A stretch of 64,000 nt of DNA from Acidobacterium sp. (GTDB lineage: Bacteria; Acidobacteriota; Vicinamibacteria; Vicinamibacterales; UBA2999), in the NCBI GenBank assembly GCA_002737365.1, contig NSIL01000001.1, positions 124,001-188,000 on the forward strand, written 5' to 3'. The notes under the pieces are model-generated. The model was not told the origin of the DNA, did no database searches, and saw only the letters and a list, made by a program, of their open reading frames with translations. Of the stretch, positions 45,352 through 53,249 are shown piece by piece. The stretch's first letter is position 1; each line of letters begins with the position of its first letter. The position numbers and the translations under genes are program-made.

Positions 45352-45833
45352 CTTAGTCTTTGAAAAATCGGCCGCAGCCGCTCAGCAGTGCGCGGGAGCT
45401 CTTCCGGTAAGACTCGCACTTCCCCAACCACGGTCATGAAATTCGTGTCGCCGTTCCAGCGCGGCACGAGGTGGGTGTGCAGGTGGTCGACGATGCCGGC
45501 CCCTGCCGGGCGGCCCAGGTTGATGCCGACGTTGATGCCCTGTGGATTGAACGCCTCGGTGATCACGCGTTCCGATAGCTGCGTCTGCAGCGCCATCTCG
45601 GTGAGTTCATCGCGCTCAAGCAGCGCCAGCGTCGCGACGTGGCGGCGCGGCACCACCATCAGGTGGCCGACATTGTAAGGATAGAGATTGAGGATGACGT
45701 AGGTGAGCACGCCTTCGTGGACAACCAGCGCGCGGCCTTCGTCGGACGAAGAGGCGGCGCAGAAGACACAACCGTCAGCTTCTCTACCGCGCGTCACGTA
45801 GGCATGTCTCCAAGGAGACCAGATGCGCTCCAT
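45348..45833 (-). CDS. HIT-family hydrolase
   Basis: 161 residues: CVFC zinc-type start (GCVFCAASSSDEGRALVV), ILNLYPYNVGHLMVVPRRHVATL and the histidine triad HLHTHLVPRW with FMTVVGEVRVLPEEL after it. The pattern fits the AP4A-phosphorylase-like/Hit-like branch, which hydrolyses nucleoside 5'-phosphoramidates or dinucleoside polyphosphates. Separated from the HU gene by a 42-base spacer with a hairpin. Confidence 0.9.
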   Translation of the reverse strand: MERIWSPWRHAYVTRGREADGCVFCAASSSDEGRALVVHEGVLTYVILNLYPYNVGHLMVVPRRHVATLALLERDELTEMALQTQLSERVITEAFNPQGINVGINLGRPAGAGIVDHLHTHLVPRWNGDTNFMTVVGEVRVLPEELPRTAERLRPIFQRLR

Positions 45834-45847
45834 TCAGTGCCCCACCA

Positions 45848-45867
45848 GGCAACCCGAAAGGGTTGCC
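45848..45867. terminator. Hairpin between HU and HIT genes
   Basis: A perfect 8-bp stem, GGCAACCC/GGGTTGCC, with a 4-base loop (GAAA on plus, TTTC on minus). It lies between the HU stop (45876) and the HIT start (45833), so it probably ends or attenuates transcription from the rpsA-HU unit. No T-tract follows. Confidence 0.55.
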
Positions 45868-45875
45868 GCCACATC

Positions 45876-46214
45876 TTAGCGCGGACCGGAGAGGCCGTCG
45901 GCGGGCGGGGCCGTGGTGCCGTCGGCCGGCTCCCCCGTCTCCCGGTTGATCAGGTCTTTCAATTCCTTGCCCGGCTTGAAATACGGGACGCGCTTGGGCG
46001 GCACGTCCACCTTGTCGCCGGTCTTCGGATTGCGGCCCTTGCGGGGCTCGCGCTTGCGAAGGCGGAAACTGCCGAATCCGCGCAGCTCGATCTTTTCACC
46101 GCGCTTGAGCGCCACGATGATGCTCTCGAACACGGTGTCGACGATGACCTCAGAGTGCTTCTTGGTGAGGTCCGAGACACGCGAGACTTCTTCGACCAGT
46201 TCCGCCTTCGTCAT
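45876..46214 (-). CDS. HU/IHF-family DNA-binding protein
   Basis: 112 residues. Dimerisation helices (MTKAELVEEVSRVSDLTKKHSEVIVDTVFESI), the GEKIELRGFGSFRLRKREPRKGRNPKTGD beta-arm with the intercalating-Pro region (VDVPPKRVPYFKPGKELKDLIN), then an acidic, Pro-rich tail of 20 residues. It bends and organises DNA. It lies 1 base after rpsA, matching the rpsA-ihfB order of proteobacteria, so an IHF-beta-like role is possible. Confidence 0.93.
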   Translation of the reverse strand: MTKAELVEEVSRVSDLTKKHSEVIVDTVFESIIVALKRGEKIELRGFGSFRLRKREPRKGRNPKTGDKVDVPPKRVPYFKPGKELKDLINRETGEPADGTTAPPADGLSGPR

Positions 46215-46215
46215 G

Positions 46216-47994
46216 TTATTTGTGCTTCAGGTGATCGCCCAGGGTCGCGCCACCCTGGCCCTGCGCCTCCGAGAACGACTCGTAGTCGGCCTTGTAGTTG
46301 GCGTTGGTCAGGGCGCGAATGCTGAGGCCGATCTTCCGTTCCACCGGGCTGAGCTTGATGATCTTCATCTGGTAGCTCTTCTCGACTTCCAGATCGATCT
46401 TCTCGCCGCCCTGCGAATCGTCGAACTCGCTGACGTGGATCAGACCCTCGATGCCTTCGTCGAGCTCGACGAACGCGCCGAAGTTGGTCATGCGGACCAC
46501 CTTACCCTCAATCGTGCTGCCGACCTGGTGCCGAGAGAAGAAGTCTTCCCAAATGTCGGTGGCGAGCTGCTTGAGGCCGAGCGACAGGCGCTGGTTTTCG
46601 GCGTCGATGCTGAGCACCATCGCCTCGACGACATCACCCTTCTTCAGCACTTCGCTCGGGTGCTTGACGCGCTTGCTCCACGACATGTCCGAGATGTGGA
46701 TCAGGCCGTCGATGTCTTCTTCGACTTCCACGAACGCACCGAACTCAGTCAGGTTGCGGACCTTGCCCTTGATCTTCGTGCCGACCGGGTACTTCTCGCC
46801 CAGCTCGTGCCACGGGTTGCTCTCGACCTGCTTCAGGCCGAGCGAGATGCGGCGCGCCGCGGGATCGACGCCGAGCACCATGGCGTCCACCGAATCCCCC
46901 ACGTTGAGGATCTTCGACGGGTGCTTCACGCGCTTGCTCCACGACATTTCGCTGACGTGGATCAGGCCTTCGACGCCCGGCTCCAGCTCAATGAACGCGC
47001 CGTAGTCGGTCAGGCTCACCACTTTGCCGGCCATGCGGGCGCCGGCCGGGAAGCGGTCCATCACCGTCGTCCATGGGTCGGCCAGCAACTGCTTGTGACC
47101 GAGCGAGACGCGCTCGGTGGCTTGGTCGTACTTGAGCACCACCACGTCGATTTCGTCGTTGACCTTGAACAGCTCCGACGGATGACCGACGCGGCCCCAC
47201 GACATGTCCGTGATGTGCAGCAGGCCGTCGATGCCGCCGAGGTCGATGAACGCACCGTAGTCGGTGAGGTTCTTGACCACGCCGCGCAGGACCTTGCCCT
47301 CGGCGAGCGTCTCGAGCGTCGACTTCTTCTTCTCGGCGTTCTCCTCTTCGAGCAGAACCTTGCGCGAGAGCACGATGTTGCCGCGCTTCTTGTTGACCTT
47401 GATCACGCGCATGCGCAGTTCCTGGCCCTTGAGGGCGTCCAGGTTGCGCACCGGGCGAACGTCGATCTGGCTGCCGGGCAGGAACGCGCGAACGCCGATG
47501 TCCACCGCGAGACCGCCCTTGATCCGCTCGACGACGCGGCCGATCACGACCTTCCGTTCCTGGAAGGCACGCTCGACTTCATCCCAAATCTTCATCTTCT
47601 CGGCTTTTTCGCGCGAGAGGACGATGTGGCCTTCGCGGTCTTCGGTGCGCTCGAGCAGCACGTCGACGACGTCGCCCTCACGAACGATGACCTGGCCGGT
47701 TTCGTCGAGGAACTCTTCGACGGCGATGACGCCTTCTGACTTGTAGCCGACGTCGATGACGACTTCGTTGGCGGTCACCCTGAGAACGGTGCCCTTGACG
47801 ACTTCACCTTCCGCGAGATTGCGGAAGCTGCTATCGTACAGGTCGAGCAGGCGGGCAAACTCTTCGGGGTCGGTCTCGTCGTCACGACCCCAGGGTGACG
47901 TGGTCTTCAGCGCCTGCTTCCCCGGTACCCGAACCGCGGGGGTCGCCGCGTCTGGTTCTGTGACGGGGGTTTGTTGGTCCTGCGAAATTGCCAT
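46216..47994 (-). CDS. rpsA: 30S ribosomal protein S1
   Basis: 592 residues with six S1 (OB-fold) repeats: two divergent N-terminal ones that bind the ribosome and four canonical RNA-binding ones (GKVLRGVVKNLTDYGAFIDL, GARMAGKVVSLTDYGAFIEL, GTKIKGKVRNLTEFGAFVEV, GSTIEGKVVRMTNFGAFVEL). An N-terminal 60-residue extension (TPVTEPDAATPAVRVPGKQA) is disordered. S1 brings mRNA to the 30S subunit. Divergent from the histone-H1-like gene across 159 bases. cmk, often its upstream neighbour, is 3.6 kb away. Confidence 0.96.
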   Translation of the reverse strand: MAISQDQQTPVTEPDAATPAVRVPGKQALKTTSPWGRDDETDPEEFARLLDLYDSSFRNLAEGEVVKGTVLRVTANEVVIDVGYKSEGVIAVEEFLDETGQVIVREGDVVDVLLERTEDREGHIVLSREKAEKMKIWDEVERAFQERKVVIGRVVERIKGGLAVDIGVRAFLPGSQIDVRPVRNLDALKGQELRMRVIKVNKKRGNIVLSRKVLLEEENAEKKKSTLETLAEGKVLRGVVKNLTDYGAFIDLGGIDGLLHITDMSWGRVGHPSELFKVNDEIDVVVLKYDQATERVSLGHKQLLADPWTTVMDRFPAGARMAGKVVSLTDYGAFIELEPGVEGLIHVSEMSWSKRVKHPSKILNVGDSVDAMVLGVDPAARRISLGLKQVESNPWHELGEKYPVGTKIKGKVRNLTEFGAFVEVEEDIDGLIHISDMSWSKRVKHPSEVLKKGDVVEAMVLSIDAENQRLSLGLKQLATDIWEDFFSRHQVGSTIEGKVVRMTNFGAFVELDEGIEGLIHVSEFDDSQGGEKIDLEVEKSYQMKIIKLSPVERKIGLSIRALTNANYKADYESFSEAQGQGGATLGDHLKHK

Positions 47995-48153
47995 TATCGG
48001 TGCGTGTCCTTTACTCTCAGATTTGCTACTGTCAGGGCGCCGGCGGCGTGATCACAGCGTTGCTTGTGAAGTGAACTGGAAACAGGCGTCCCGCGTAACC
48101 GATTGAGGTTACGTTACTTAGCGCAAACTGTCAAGAATCCGGGAGGATTTTGC

Positions 48154-48687
48154 ATGGCCCGCAAGAAGCCCGCACGGCCCACCAAGAAGGCTGCCAGGAA
48201 GGCCAAAAAGAAGCCAGCGCCCAAAGCTGCCGCCCGCAAGGCCGTGAAGAAAACGGCCAAGAAAACAGCCAAGAAAGCGGCCCGCAAGCCCGGCAGGAAG
48301 GTCACCAAGAAGGTCGCCAAGCCCGTGAAAAAGGCCGCCAAGAAGGTGGTCAAGAAGGCCCCAAAGGTGGCGGCGACCAAGAAGCCCAACCTCGACCGGC
48401 CGCGTAAGACCGTGGCCGACATCCACGGCATTCCATCCAGTTTGGGAATGGCGAGCCTCGCCTCGGCCGCACACTCCGGTGGCGAGGAACTGCGCGACAC
48501 CCTCAAGAAGAACAACAGTGCCAGCCCCCGGCTCCCCGACGGTGACGTCGTCGACGAAATCGGCCGCGCGCTTGGCGTGGAATACGCAGACGACGAACTG
48601 CAGGGCGGCGCGGAGATCGCCGAGCGCGACGCCCACCGATGGGAGCTCGATCCGAGTTCGAAAGACGACTTCGAAGACGAAGAGTAG
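48154..48687 (+). CDS. Histone-H1-like lysine-rich protein with C-terminal DUF6335-type domain
   Basis: 177 residues from the ATG at 48154, which has GGGAGG 8 bases upstream; an earlier in-frame start lacks a site. Residues 1-88 consist of AKK/PKK/ARK repeats (RKKPARPTKKAARKAKKKPA ...), resembling eukaryotic H1 tails and chlamydial HC1/HC2. Residues 89-177 are acidic and globular (IPSSLGMASLASAAHSGGEEL, GDVVDEIGRALGVEYADDEL, ERDAHRWELDPSSKDDFEDEE), matching the small DUF6335-type domain as I remember it. The tail should bind DNA; the domain's role is unknown. It is divergent from rpsA-HU. Confidence 0.8.
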   Translation: MARKKPARPTKKAARKAKKKPAPKAAARKAVKKTAKKTAKKAARKPGRKVTKKVAKPVKKAAKKVVKKAPKVAATKKPNLDRPRKTVADIHGIPSSLGMASLASAAHSGGEELRDTLKKNNSASPRLPDGDVVDEIGRALGVEYADDELQGGAEIAERDAHRWELDPSSKDDFEDEE

Positions 48688-48698
48688 CGTGCCAGAAG

Positions 48699-48718
48699 GG
48701 CGGAACTTTAGTGCCGCC
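48699..48718. terminator. Hairpin between convergent genes
   Basis: GGCGGAAC and GTGCCGCC pair with one mismatch around a TTTA loop, between the H1-like gene stop and the aldehyde dehydrogenase stop codon (48718-48720). A modest but well-placed bidirectional terminator candidate. Confidence 0.4.
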
Positions 48719-50094
48719 TAAGGCAGTGCAATCGACACGTACTTCACATCGAGGTACTCCTCGAGGCCCCAGCGCCCGCCCTCACGACCAACGCCCGACG
48801 CCTTCACGCCGCCAAACGGCGCGTGGGGCGTCGCCGGCAAGCCGTCGTTGACCCCGACAATCCCGTAGTCCAATGCCTCGGAGACGCGAAACGCGCGACC
48901 GAGATCGCGGGTCCAGAGGTACGCGGCCAGGCCGTACGGCGTGTTGTTGGCGGCCGCGATCACATCAGCCTCTGACGTAAAGCCGACCACCGGCGCGACG
49001 GGGCCAAACGTTTCCTCATCGAGGATGCGCATGCCGGCCGCAACATCCACCAGCAGCGTCGGTGCGAAGAACAGGCCCTGCCCCGCCTGGCCACCGACGA
49101 CCGCACGCGCGCCCTTCGCGACGGCATCGGCGACGTGCGCTGCCACCTTGTCCAATCCGGCGCGATCGACGAGGGGACCGACTTGCGTCGTGTCGTCTGT
49201 CGGGTCACCGACGCGCAGCGCACGCACGGCGTCGGACATTTTCGCGACAAAGGCGTCGCGAATCGATTCGTGCACGTAGATGCGATTGGCGCACACGCAG
49301 GTCTGCCCGGCGTTGCGGAATTTGGTGGCCATGACCTGCGCCACGGCGGCAGCGATCTCAGCGTCCTCGAACACGAGGAAGGGCGCATGGCCACCGAGCT
49401 CGAGCGAGACGCGCTTCACCGTGCGCGCGGCCTGCGCGTAGAGCAGCTTCCCCACTTCGGTGCTGCCGGTGAAGGTCAGCTTGCGCACACGCGCGTCAGC
49501 GAAGAACGGCTCAGAGACCGCGACCGGATCGGCGGTGGTCAGCACCTGGAACACGTCCGCGGGTCCGCCGGCTTCGATCCATAGCTCGGCGAGCAACACT
49601 GCGGTAAGCGGTGACTGCTCGGCGGGCTTCAGTACCACGGTGCATCCGGCGGCCAGCGCCGGTGCGACTTTGCGCGTGACCATCGCCGCGGGAAAGTTCC
49701 ACGGCGTCACCGCGTAGACCGGGCCGACCGGCTGACGGATCACGAGCAGGCGTTTGTTCGCTACGTGACTCGGCACGATGTCGCCGTAGGCGCGCTTGCC
49801 TTCCTCGGCGTACCAGTCGACGAACCCGGCGGCGTACTTCACCTCGCCGCGCGACTCGGTAATGGGCTTCCCCATCTCGCTCGTCATCAGGCGGGCGATC
49901 GCGTCTTCGTTCTTCAGGATGAGATCACGCCAGCGGCGCAGAAGGTTGGAGCGCTCGAACGCGGTCTTGGCCTTCCAAAGAGGAAAGGCGGCGACTGCCC
50001 CCTCGATCGCGTTGCGCGCATCGTCGGCGTTGGCGTTAAGGACCGTGCCGACGCTGGCGCCGGTCGCAGGGTTGATAACGTCGAATGAAGCCAT
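48718..50094 (-). CDS. gabD: NAD(P)-dependent aldehyde dehydrogenase (succinate-semialdehyde dehydrogenase-like)
   Basis: 458 residues from the ATG at 50094. The ALDH fold is complete: TPWNFPAAMVTRKVAPALAAGC, LKPAEQSPLTA, FTGSTEVGKLL, Glu in SLELGGHAPFLVF and nucleophile Cys in NAGQTCVCANRIY. The GGHAPFLVF / NAGQTCVCANRI / PFGGVKASGVGREGG combination is typical of succinate-semialdehyde dehydrogenase. A GabD role would fit if the upstream PLP enzyme makes an amine whose aldehyde is oxidised here, but that link is inference. Separated from it by a 115-base spacer holding a long inverted repeat. Confidence 0.88.
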   Translation of the reverse strand: MASFDVINPATGASVGTVLNANADDARNAIEGAVAAFPLWKAKTAFERSNLLRRWRDLILKNEDAIARLMTSEMGKPITESRGEVKYAAGFVDWYAEEGKRAYGDIVPSHVANKRLLVIRQPVGPVYAVTPWNFPAAMVTRKVAPALAAGCTVVLKPAEQSPLTAVLLAELWIEAGGPADVFQVLTTADPVAVSEPFFADARVRKLTFTGSTEVGKLLYAQAARTVKRVSLELGGHAPFLVFEDAEIAAAVAQVMATKFRNAGQTCVCANRIYVHESIRDAFVAKMSDAVRALRVGDPTDDTTQVGPLVDRAGLDKVAAHVADAVAKGARAVVGGQAGQGLFFAPTLLVDVAAGMRILDEETFGPVAPVVGFTSEADVIAAANNTPYGLAAYLWTRDLGRAFRVSEALDYGIVGVNDGLPATPHAPFGGVKASGVGREGGRWGLEEYLDVKYVSIALP

Positions 50095-50121
50095 GTTGGT
50101 CTCGATTCTAGTCCACGACGT

Positions 50122-50207
50122 TGGCCACAGAGAACACCGCGACACAGAGAACACGACCCCGCCACTGTCCGAACTGTCTTCTCTGTGAACTCTGTGTTCT
50201 CAGTGAC
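50122..50207. repeat. Long inverted repeat of CACAGAGAAC units
   Basis: The left arm (50122-50153) holds two CACAGAGAACAC units; the right arm (50178-50207) is their imperfect reverse complement (TTCTCTGTG and GTGTTCTCAGTG). Stem about 30 bp, loop about 25. It fills most of the spacer between the decarboxylase stop (50210) and the aldehyde dehydrogenase start. It looks like a dispersed intergenic hairpin element and may end the decarboxylase transcript or stabilise its 3' end. Confidence 0.55.
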
Positions 50208-50209
50208 CT

Positions 50210-51628
50210 TTACGATTTCGTGGTCGCAGCTTGCTGCATCAGCGCCCAGAGTTGTTCGACATGGACGCGTTCGGTCTGCTCTGCGCCGATCGACACGCGC
50301 ACCATCCAGCGGCCGTCGAGCATGGCCGGTGTCAGGTACGCCGCGCCAGATTGATTCACGCGGGCCACCCAGGCTTGCGTATGCAAGTCGAGTGCTTCAT
50401 CAGTGAGCCAACCAGGCTCGTGACGGACACACAACGTTTGCAGCGGCACCGGCGCCAGAACTTTCCAACCGGGCGTGGCCTTGATCTGTCCCTCGAGCCA
50501 CTCGGCGTTGGCGAGGTCGCGGCGCAAGCGTGACTGCAGCCCTTCCACCCCCTGCTCGCGAATCAGGAACCACAGCTTCAGCGCGCGGAAGCGCCGGCCG
50601 AGCGGCAGGCCCCAGTCACGGTAGTTCTTGACGCGGCCATCGGCAGCGGTCTGCAGATAACTCGGGTTGGTCGACATCACCCGCACCAGGTGTTCCGGAT
50701 CTCGAACGAAATAGAGCGTGCAGTCGAACACGGCGCCCAGCCACTTGTGCGCGTTGACGATCAGCGAGTCGGCCTGCTCGACGCCGTCCCACATGAAGCG
50801 GCACTCCGGCAGGATCATCGCTGAGCCGGCCATGGCAGCATCGACATGCAGCCAGAGACCATGCTTCGTCGTGATCGGCGCGATCGCGGCGATCGGGTCC
50901 AGCGCCGTCGAGGTCGTCGTCCCCGTCGTGAGGACCACGGCGCAGGGTTGATTGCCGGCGGCAAGGTCGGCCTGGATCAGCGCATCGAGCGCGTACGGCC
51001 GCATGGCGTAGGCCGTGTCGTGGGGCACCATGCGCACGTGCTCGCGGCCGAAACCGGTGAGTAGCGCGGCCTTTTCCACCGAGCTGTGACTGTGCGCCGA
51101 GGTGTAGACGATCAACGGCTTGGCTTCAGCCTGCAGGCCGCCGCGGCTGAGGCTGTAGTGCGTCGTTCGCTCGCGCGCGCACAGCAGTGCCACCAGCGAA
51201 CTGGTCGAGGCGGTGTCATTCAGCACGCCGCTCCACGCCGGTGACAGGCCAAGCATCTGGCGCATCCAGTCGACGGTGACCTCTTCCACTTCGGTCAGCG
51301 CCGGACTCGACTGCCAGGCGAGGCCGATCACGCCGAGGCCGGAACTGAGCAGGTCGCCCAGCAGGCTGGCGAACGTGCCATTCGACGGAAAGTAGCCGAA
51401 GAACCGGGGATGCTGCCAGTGCGTAATGCCCGGCATCACGACGCGATCGATGTCCGCCGCAATCGCCGCGAACGGCTCGCCCTGCTTGGGCGGCGCCGGT
51501 GGCAGCATCGCCTTGATCTCACCAGGCGCCGACTGCGCCATGACCGGGCGCGACTCGACGGTGGCCCGATAGTCGGCAATCCAGTCGATCAGCGCGTGGC
51601 CGGCCTGGCGGAACTCTTCGGGGGTCAT
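50210..51628 (-). CDS. PLP-dependent aromatic-L-amino-acid decarboxylase-like enzyme (group II)
   Basis: 472 residues. Landmarks: THWQHPRFFGYFPSNGTFASLLGDLLSSG, HSHSSVEKAALLTGFG (His over PLP), GTTTSTALDPI, LHVDAAMAGSAMI (Asp) and the PLP Lys in NAHKWLGAVFDCTLYFVRD. The family includes DOPA, tyrosine and tryptophan decarboxylases. The FFGYFPSN and NAHKW blocks are those of the AADC type rather than of glutamate decarboxylase. It follows cmk by a 4-base overlap, and the aldehyde dehydrogenase lies downstream. The amine formed cannot be predicted safely. Confidence 0.9.
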   Translation of the reverse strand: MTPEEFRQAGHALIDWIADYRATVESRPVMAQSAPGEIKAMLPPAPPKQGEPFAAIAADIDRVVMPGITHWQHPRFFGYFPSNGTFASLLGDLLSSGLGVIGLAWQSSPALTEVEEVTVDWMRQMLGLSPAWSGVLNDTASTSSLVALLCARERTTHYSLSRGGLQAEAKPLIVYTSAHSHSSVEKAALLTGFGREHVRMVPHDTAYAMRPYALDALIQADLAAGNQPCAVVLTTGTTTSTALDPIAAIAPITTKHGLWLHVDAAMAGSAMILPECRFMWDGVEQADSLIVNAHKWLGAVFDCTLYFVRDPEHLVRVMSTNPSYLQTAADGRVKNYRDWGLPLGRRFRALKLWFLIREQGVEGLQSRLRRDLANAEWLEGQIKATPGWKVLAPVPLQTLCVRHEPGWLTDEALDLHTQAWVARVNQSGAAYLTPAMLDGRWMVRVSIGAEQTERVHVEQLWALMQQAATTKS

Positions 51629-52290
51629 CAGATCTCGATCTTGTCGAGCAGCAACATCATCACGTGATTGACGACCACCTCGATCGGCATCTCGGTGGTG
51701 TCGATGTAGACGGCATCGGGCGCGAGCGTGAGCGGTGCGACCGCACGGGTCGAATCGGTCTTGTCGCGCGCCACCAGCTCACTTTGCACGTTGGCCAGTG
51801 TGTCCTGGCCTCCGGTGTGCGCCGTATCCGACGACCGACGCCGGGCCCGCTCCTCGGCCGAGGCATCTAGATAGATCTTCATGTCGGCGGTGGGGAACAC
51901 CACGGTCCCAATGTCGCGGCCTTCCATTACCACGTTGCCGTTGGCGCCAAGCGCCCGCTGGCGGGCGACCAGCACCTCGCGCACGCGCGGCAGGCGGGCG
52001 ACGGCGGCCGCAGCCTTGTCAGCCTCCGGGGTGCGGATGGCCCGGGTGACATCCTGGCCGTCGATCGTGACGGTGCCGCCGTGCTGCTCCAGCACGGCGC
52101 GCTCGGCCATGGCCGCAACGGCGTCTTCGTCATCGAGCGACAGCCCGTCGTGGGCAGCCTTCCACGCCACCGAGCGATACATCGCCCCGGTGTCGACGTG
52201 CAAATAGCCCAGGCGCGTCGCGAGCGTGCGGGCCAGGGTGCCCTTGCCGGCGCCCGACGGCCCATCAATCGCAATGATCAAGTTCTTCAA
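51628..52290 (-). CDS. cmk: Cytidylate kinase
   Basis: 220 residues. P-loop IAIDGPSGAGKGTLARTLA, LHVDTGAMYRSVAW, GRDIGTVVFPTADMKIYLDASAEERARRR (lid) and TIDGQDVTRAIRTPEAD as in CMP kinases. It phosphorylates CMP and dCMP. Many genomes place cmk directly before rpsA; here it is followed by the decarboxylase gene (ATGA overlap). No gene with similar direction precedes it, and a decayed region begins at its 5' side. Confidence 0.95.
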   Translation of the reverse strand: MKNLIIAIDGPSGAGKGTLARTLATRLGYLHVDTGAMYRSVAWKAAHDGLSLDDEDAVAAMAERAVLEQHGGTVTIDGQDVTRAIRTPEADKAAAAVARLPRVREVLVARQRALGANGNVVMEGRDIGTVVFPTADMKIYLDASAEERARRRSSDTAHTGGQDTLANVQSELVARDKTDSTRAVAPLTLAPDAVYIDTTEMPIEVVVNHVMMLLLDKIEI

Positions 52291-52645
52291 GCGAGTTCAG
52301 AACCTTCGTGATTGAAGGACCAGTTCATAGATCGGTGCCGACGCGTTGTTGGGGCGCGTGAAGGTGGCCAGCTTCAGGACGCACGTGTCAAGACCGACTC
52401 TCAAGATCCGGCAGCGCCGTGGCATACATGGCCTCAGGGTAAGCGATGCCGCAGCCGTAGGCAAGCTGTCGATCATCGACTACTTACCTTCGCCACCCTT
52501 GCTGAAGGCAGTGTCAACTGCAGGTCCCCTCTTTTCCCCGGTGTCCGGCGGAGGGCATTGACGGTCCCCACTTCGCTATCACCCCTATCGATAGGAGCCG
52601 CGCGGATCAGCCGTCTCCTCGCGCTGTGCCGTAAGGACGCCGCCG
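52291..52645. other. Region without a recognisable gene upstream of cmk
   Basis: About 350 bases between the cmk start and the HEPN fragment. No frame has a plausible start, ribosome site and protein-like sequence together. The cmk promoter should lie at its left end. The adjoining fragments (HEPN, M20) suggest this is eroded remnant DNA from former genes. No inverted terminal repeats were noticed. Confidence 0.4.
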
Positions 52646-52981
52646 GTGGTGGAGATGTTCGACCGCGCGGAACGCCTTGGGCTCGTTTCATCCGCCGACG
52701 CGTTCATCACCGCGCGCAAACTGCGCAACCGACTGGGACACGAATACGTCGAGGACCGGGCTGAACTGGCCGACAATCTCAACGCCGCGCGGGTGGCGAG
52801 CACGTTGCTGACGGCGACGTTGGCGCGGGTTGCCGAAGCCATCAGCAGGCCCGTTCTCAGACCCAGCGCCGACCAGACCGTTTCTCAGCCCCAGCCTTCG
52901 CCGCTTCATGACCGCTACGAACGAGCAGATGCACGACACCGTCGACGCGCAGTTCGCGTGGCGATTGCCGGTGGGCTTTGA
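52646..52981 (+). pseudogene. HEPN/HepT-like fragment
   Basis: The frame gives VVEMFDRAERLGLVSSADAF then ARKLRNRLGHEYVEDRAEL and a helical stretch to about residue 70. RNRLGHEY fits the R-x4-H-x-Y signature of HEPN ribonucleases such as HepT toxins. The in-frame sequence before 52646 soon reaches a stop, so the first helices are missing; after residue 70 the frame leaves the family. No cognate MNT nucleotidyltransferase lies next to it. Most likely the 3' half of a decayed toxin or nucleotidyltransferase-associated gene. Confidence 0.5.
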
Positions 52982-53240
52982 CGCCGACCAGTTCATGAAC
53001 GAGCTGGCGGCACAGGTCGTCAGGCCGTCAGGACGAAATTCGGCCTCAAGTTCCGGGGCTGCGAAAAAGCGTGGCGAAGCGAACGCAACAACGTGGGCCT
53101 GGCAACGCCCGATCGTCGCGTACGGGCCAGGCGACAGCTCGCTCGACCACACGCCGAACGAACACCTACCCATCGATGAATATTGGAAGGCCGTCAACCT
53201 GATCGAGCAGACATTGGCCGCGTTCGGTCGGGCGGACTAA
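52908..53240 (+). pseudogene. Remnant of an M20-family (LysK/ArgE-like) hydrolase
   Basis: Pieces of the C-terminal half of a metallopeptidase M20 protein in two frames: FAWRLPVGFDADQFMNEL (dimerisation domain), then in another frame LKFRGCEKAWRSERNN, then back in the first frame RPIVAYGPGDSSLDHTPNEH with a final helix. This is the order found in [amino-group carrier protein]-lysine/ornithine hydrolase, where the middle piece normally runs on through about 30 residues (including a KTGTSDMN-type motif) that are absent here. So it carries frameshifts and an internal deletion and lacks the catalytic N-terminal half. Confidence 0.72.
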
Positions 53241-53249
53241 GGCCCGCGC

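Noticed and set aside
45913-47739. 608-codon open frame on the plus strand opposite rpsA and HU
   Set aside because: Repetitive HHVDD/RHVRDV translation mirrors the S1 repeats on the other strand; rpsA is certain.
48103-48153. Upstream start of the histone-like gene
   Set aside because: GGGAGG lies just before the ATG at 48154, while the earlier ATG has no ribosome site and adds an unrelated leader.
50122-50207. CRISPR repeat pair
   Set aside because: Units are few, inverted and closely spaced without spacers of equal length; it is a hairpin element.
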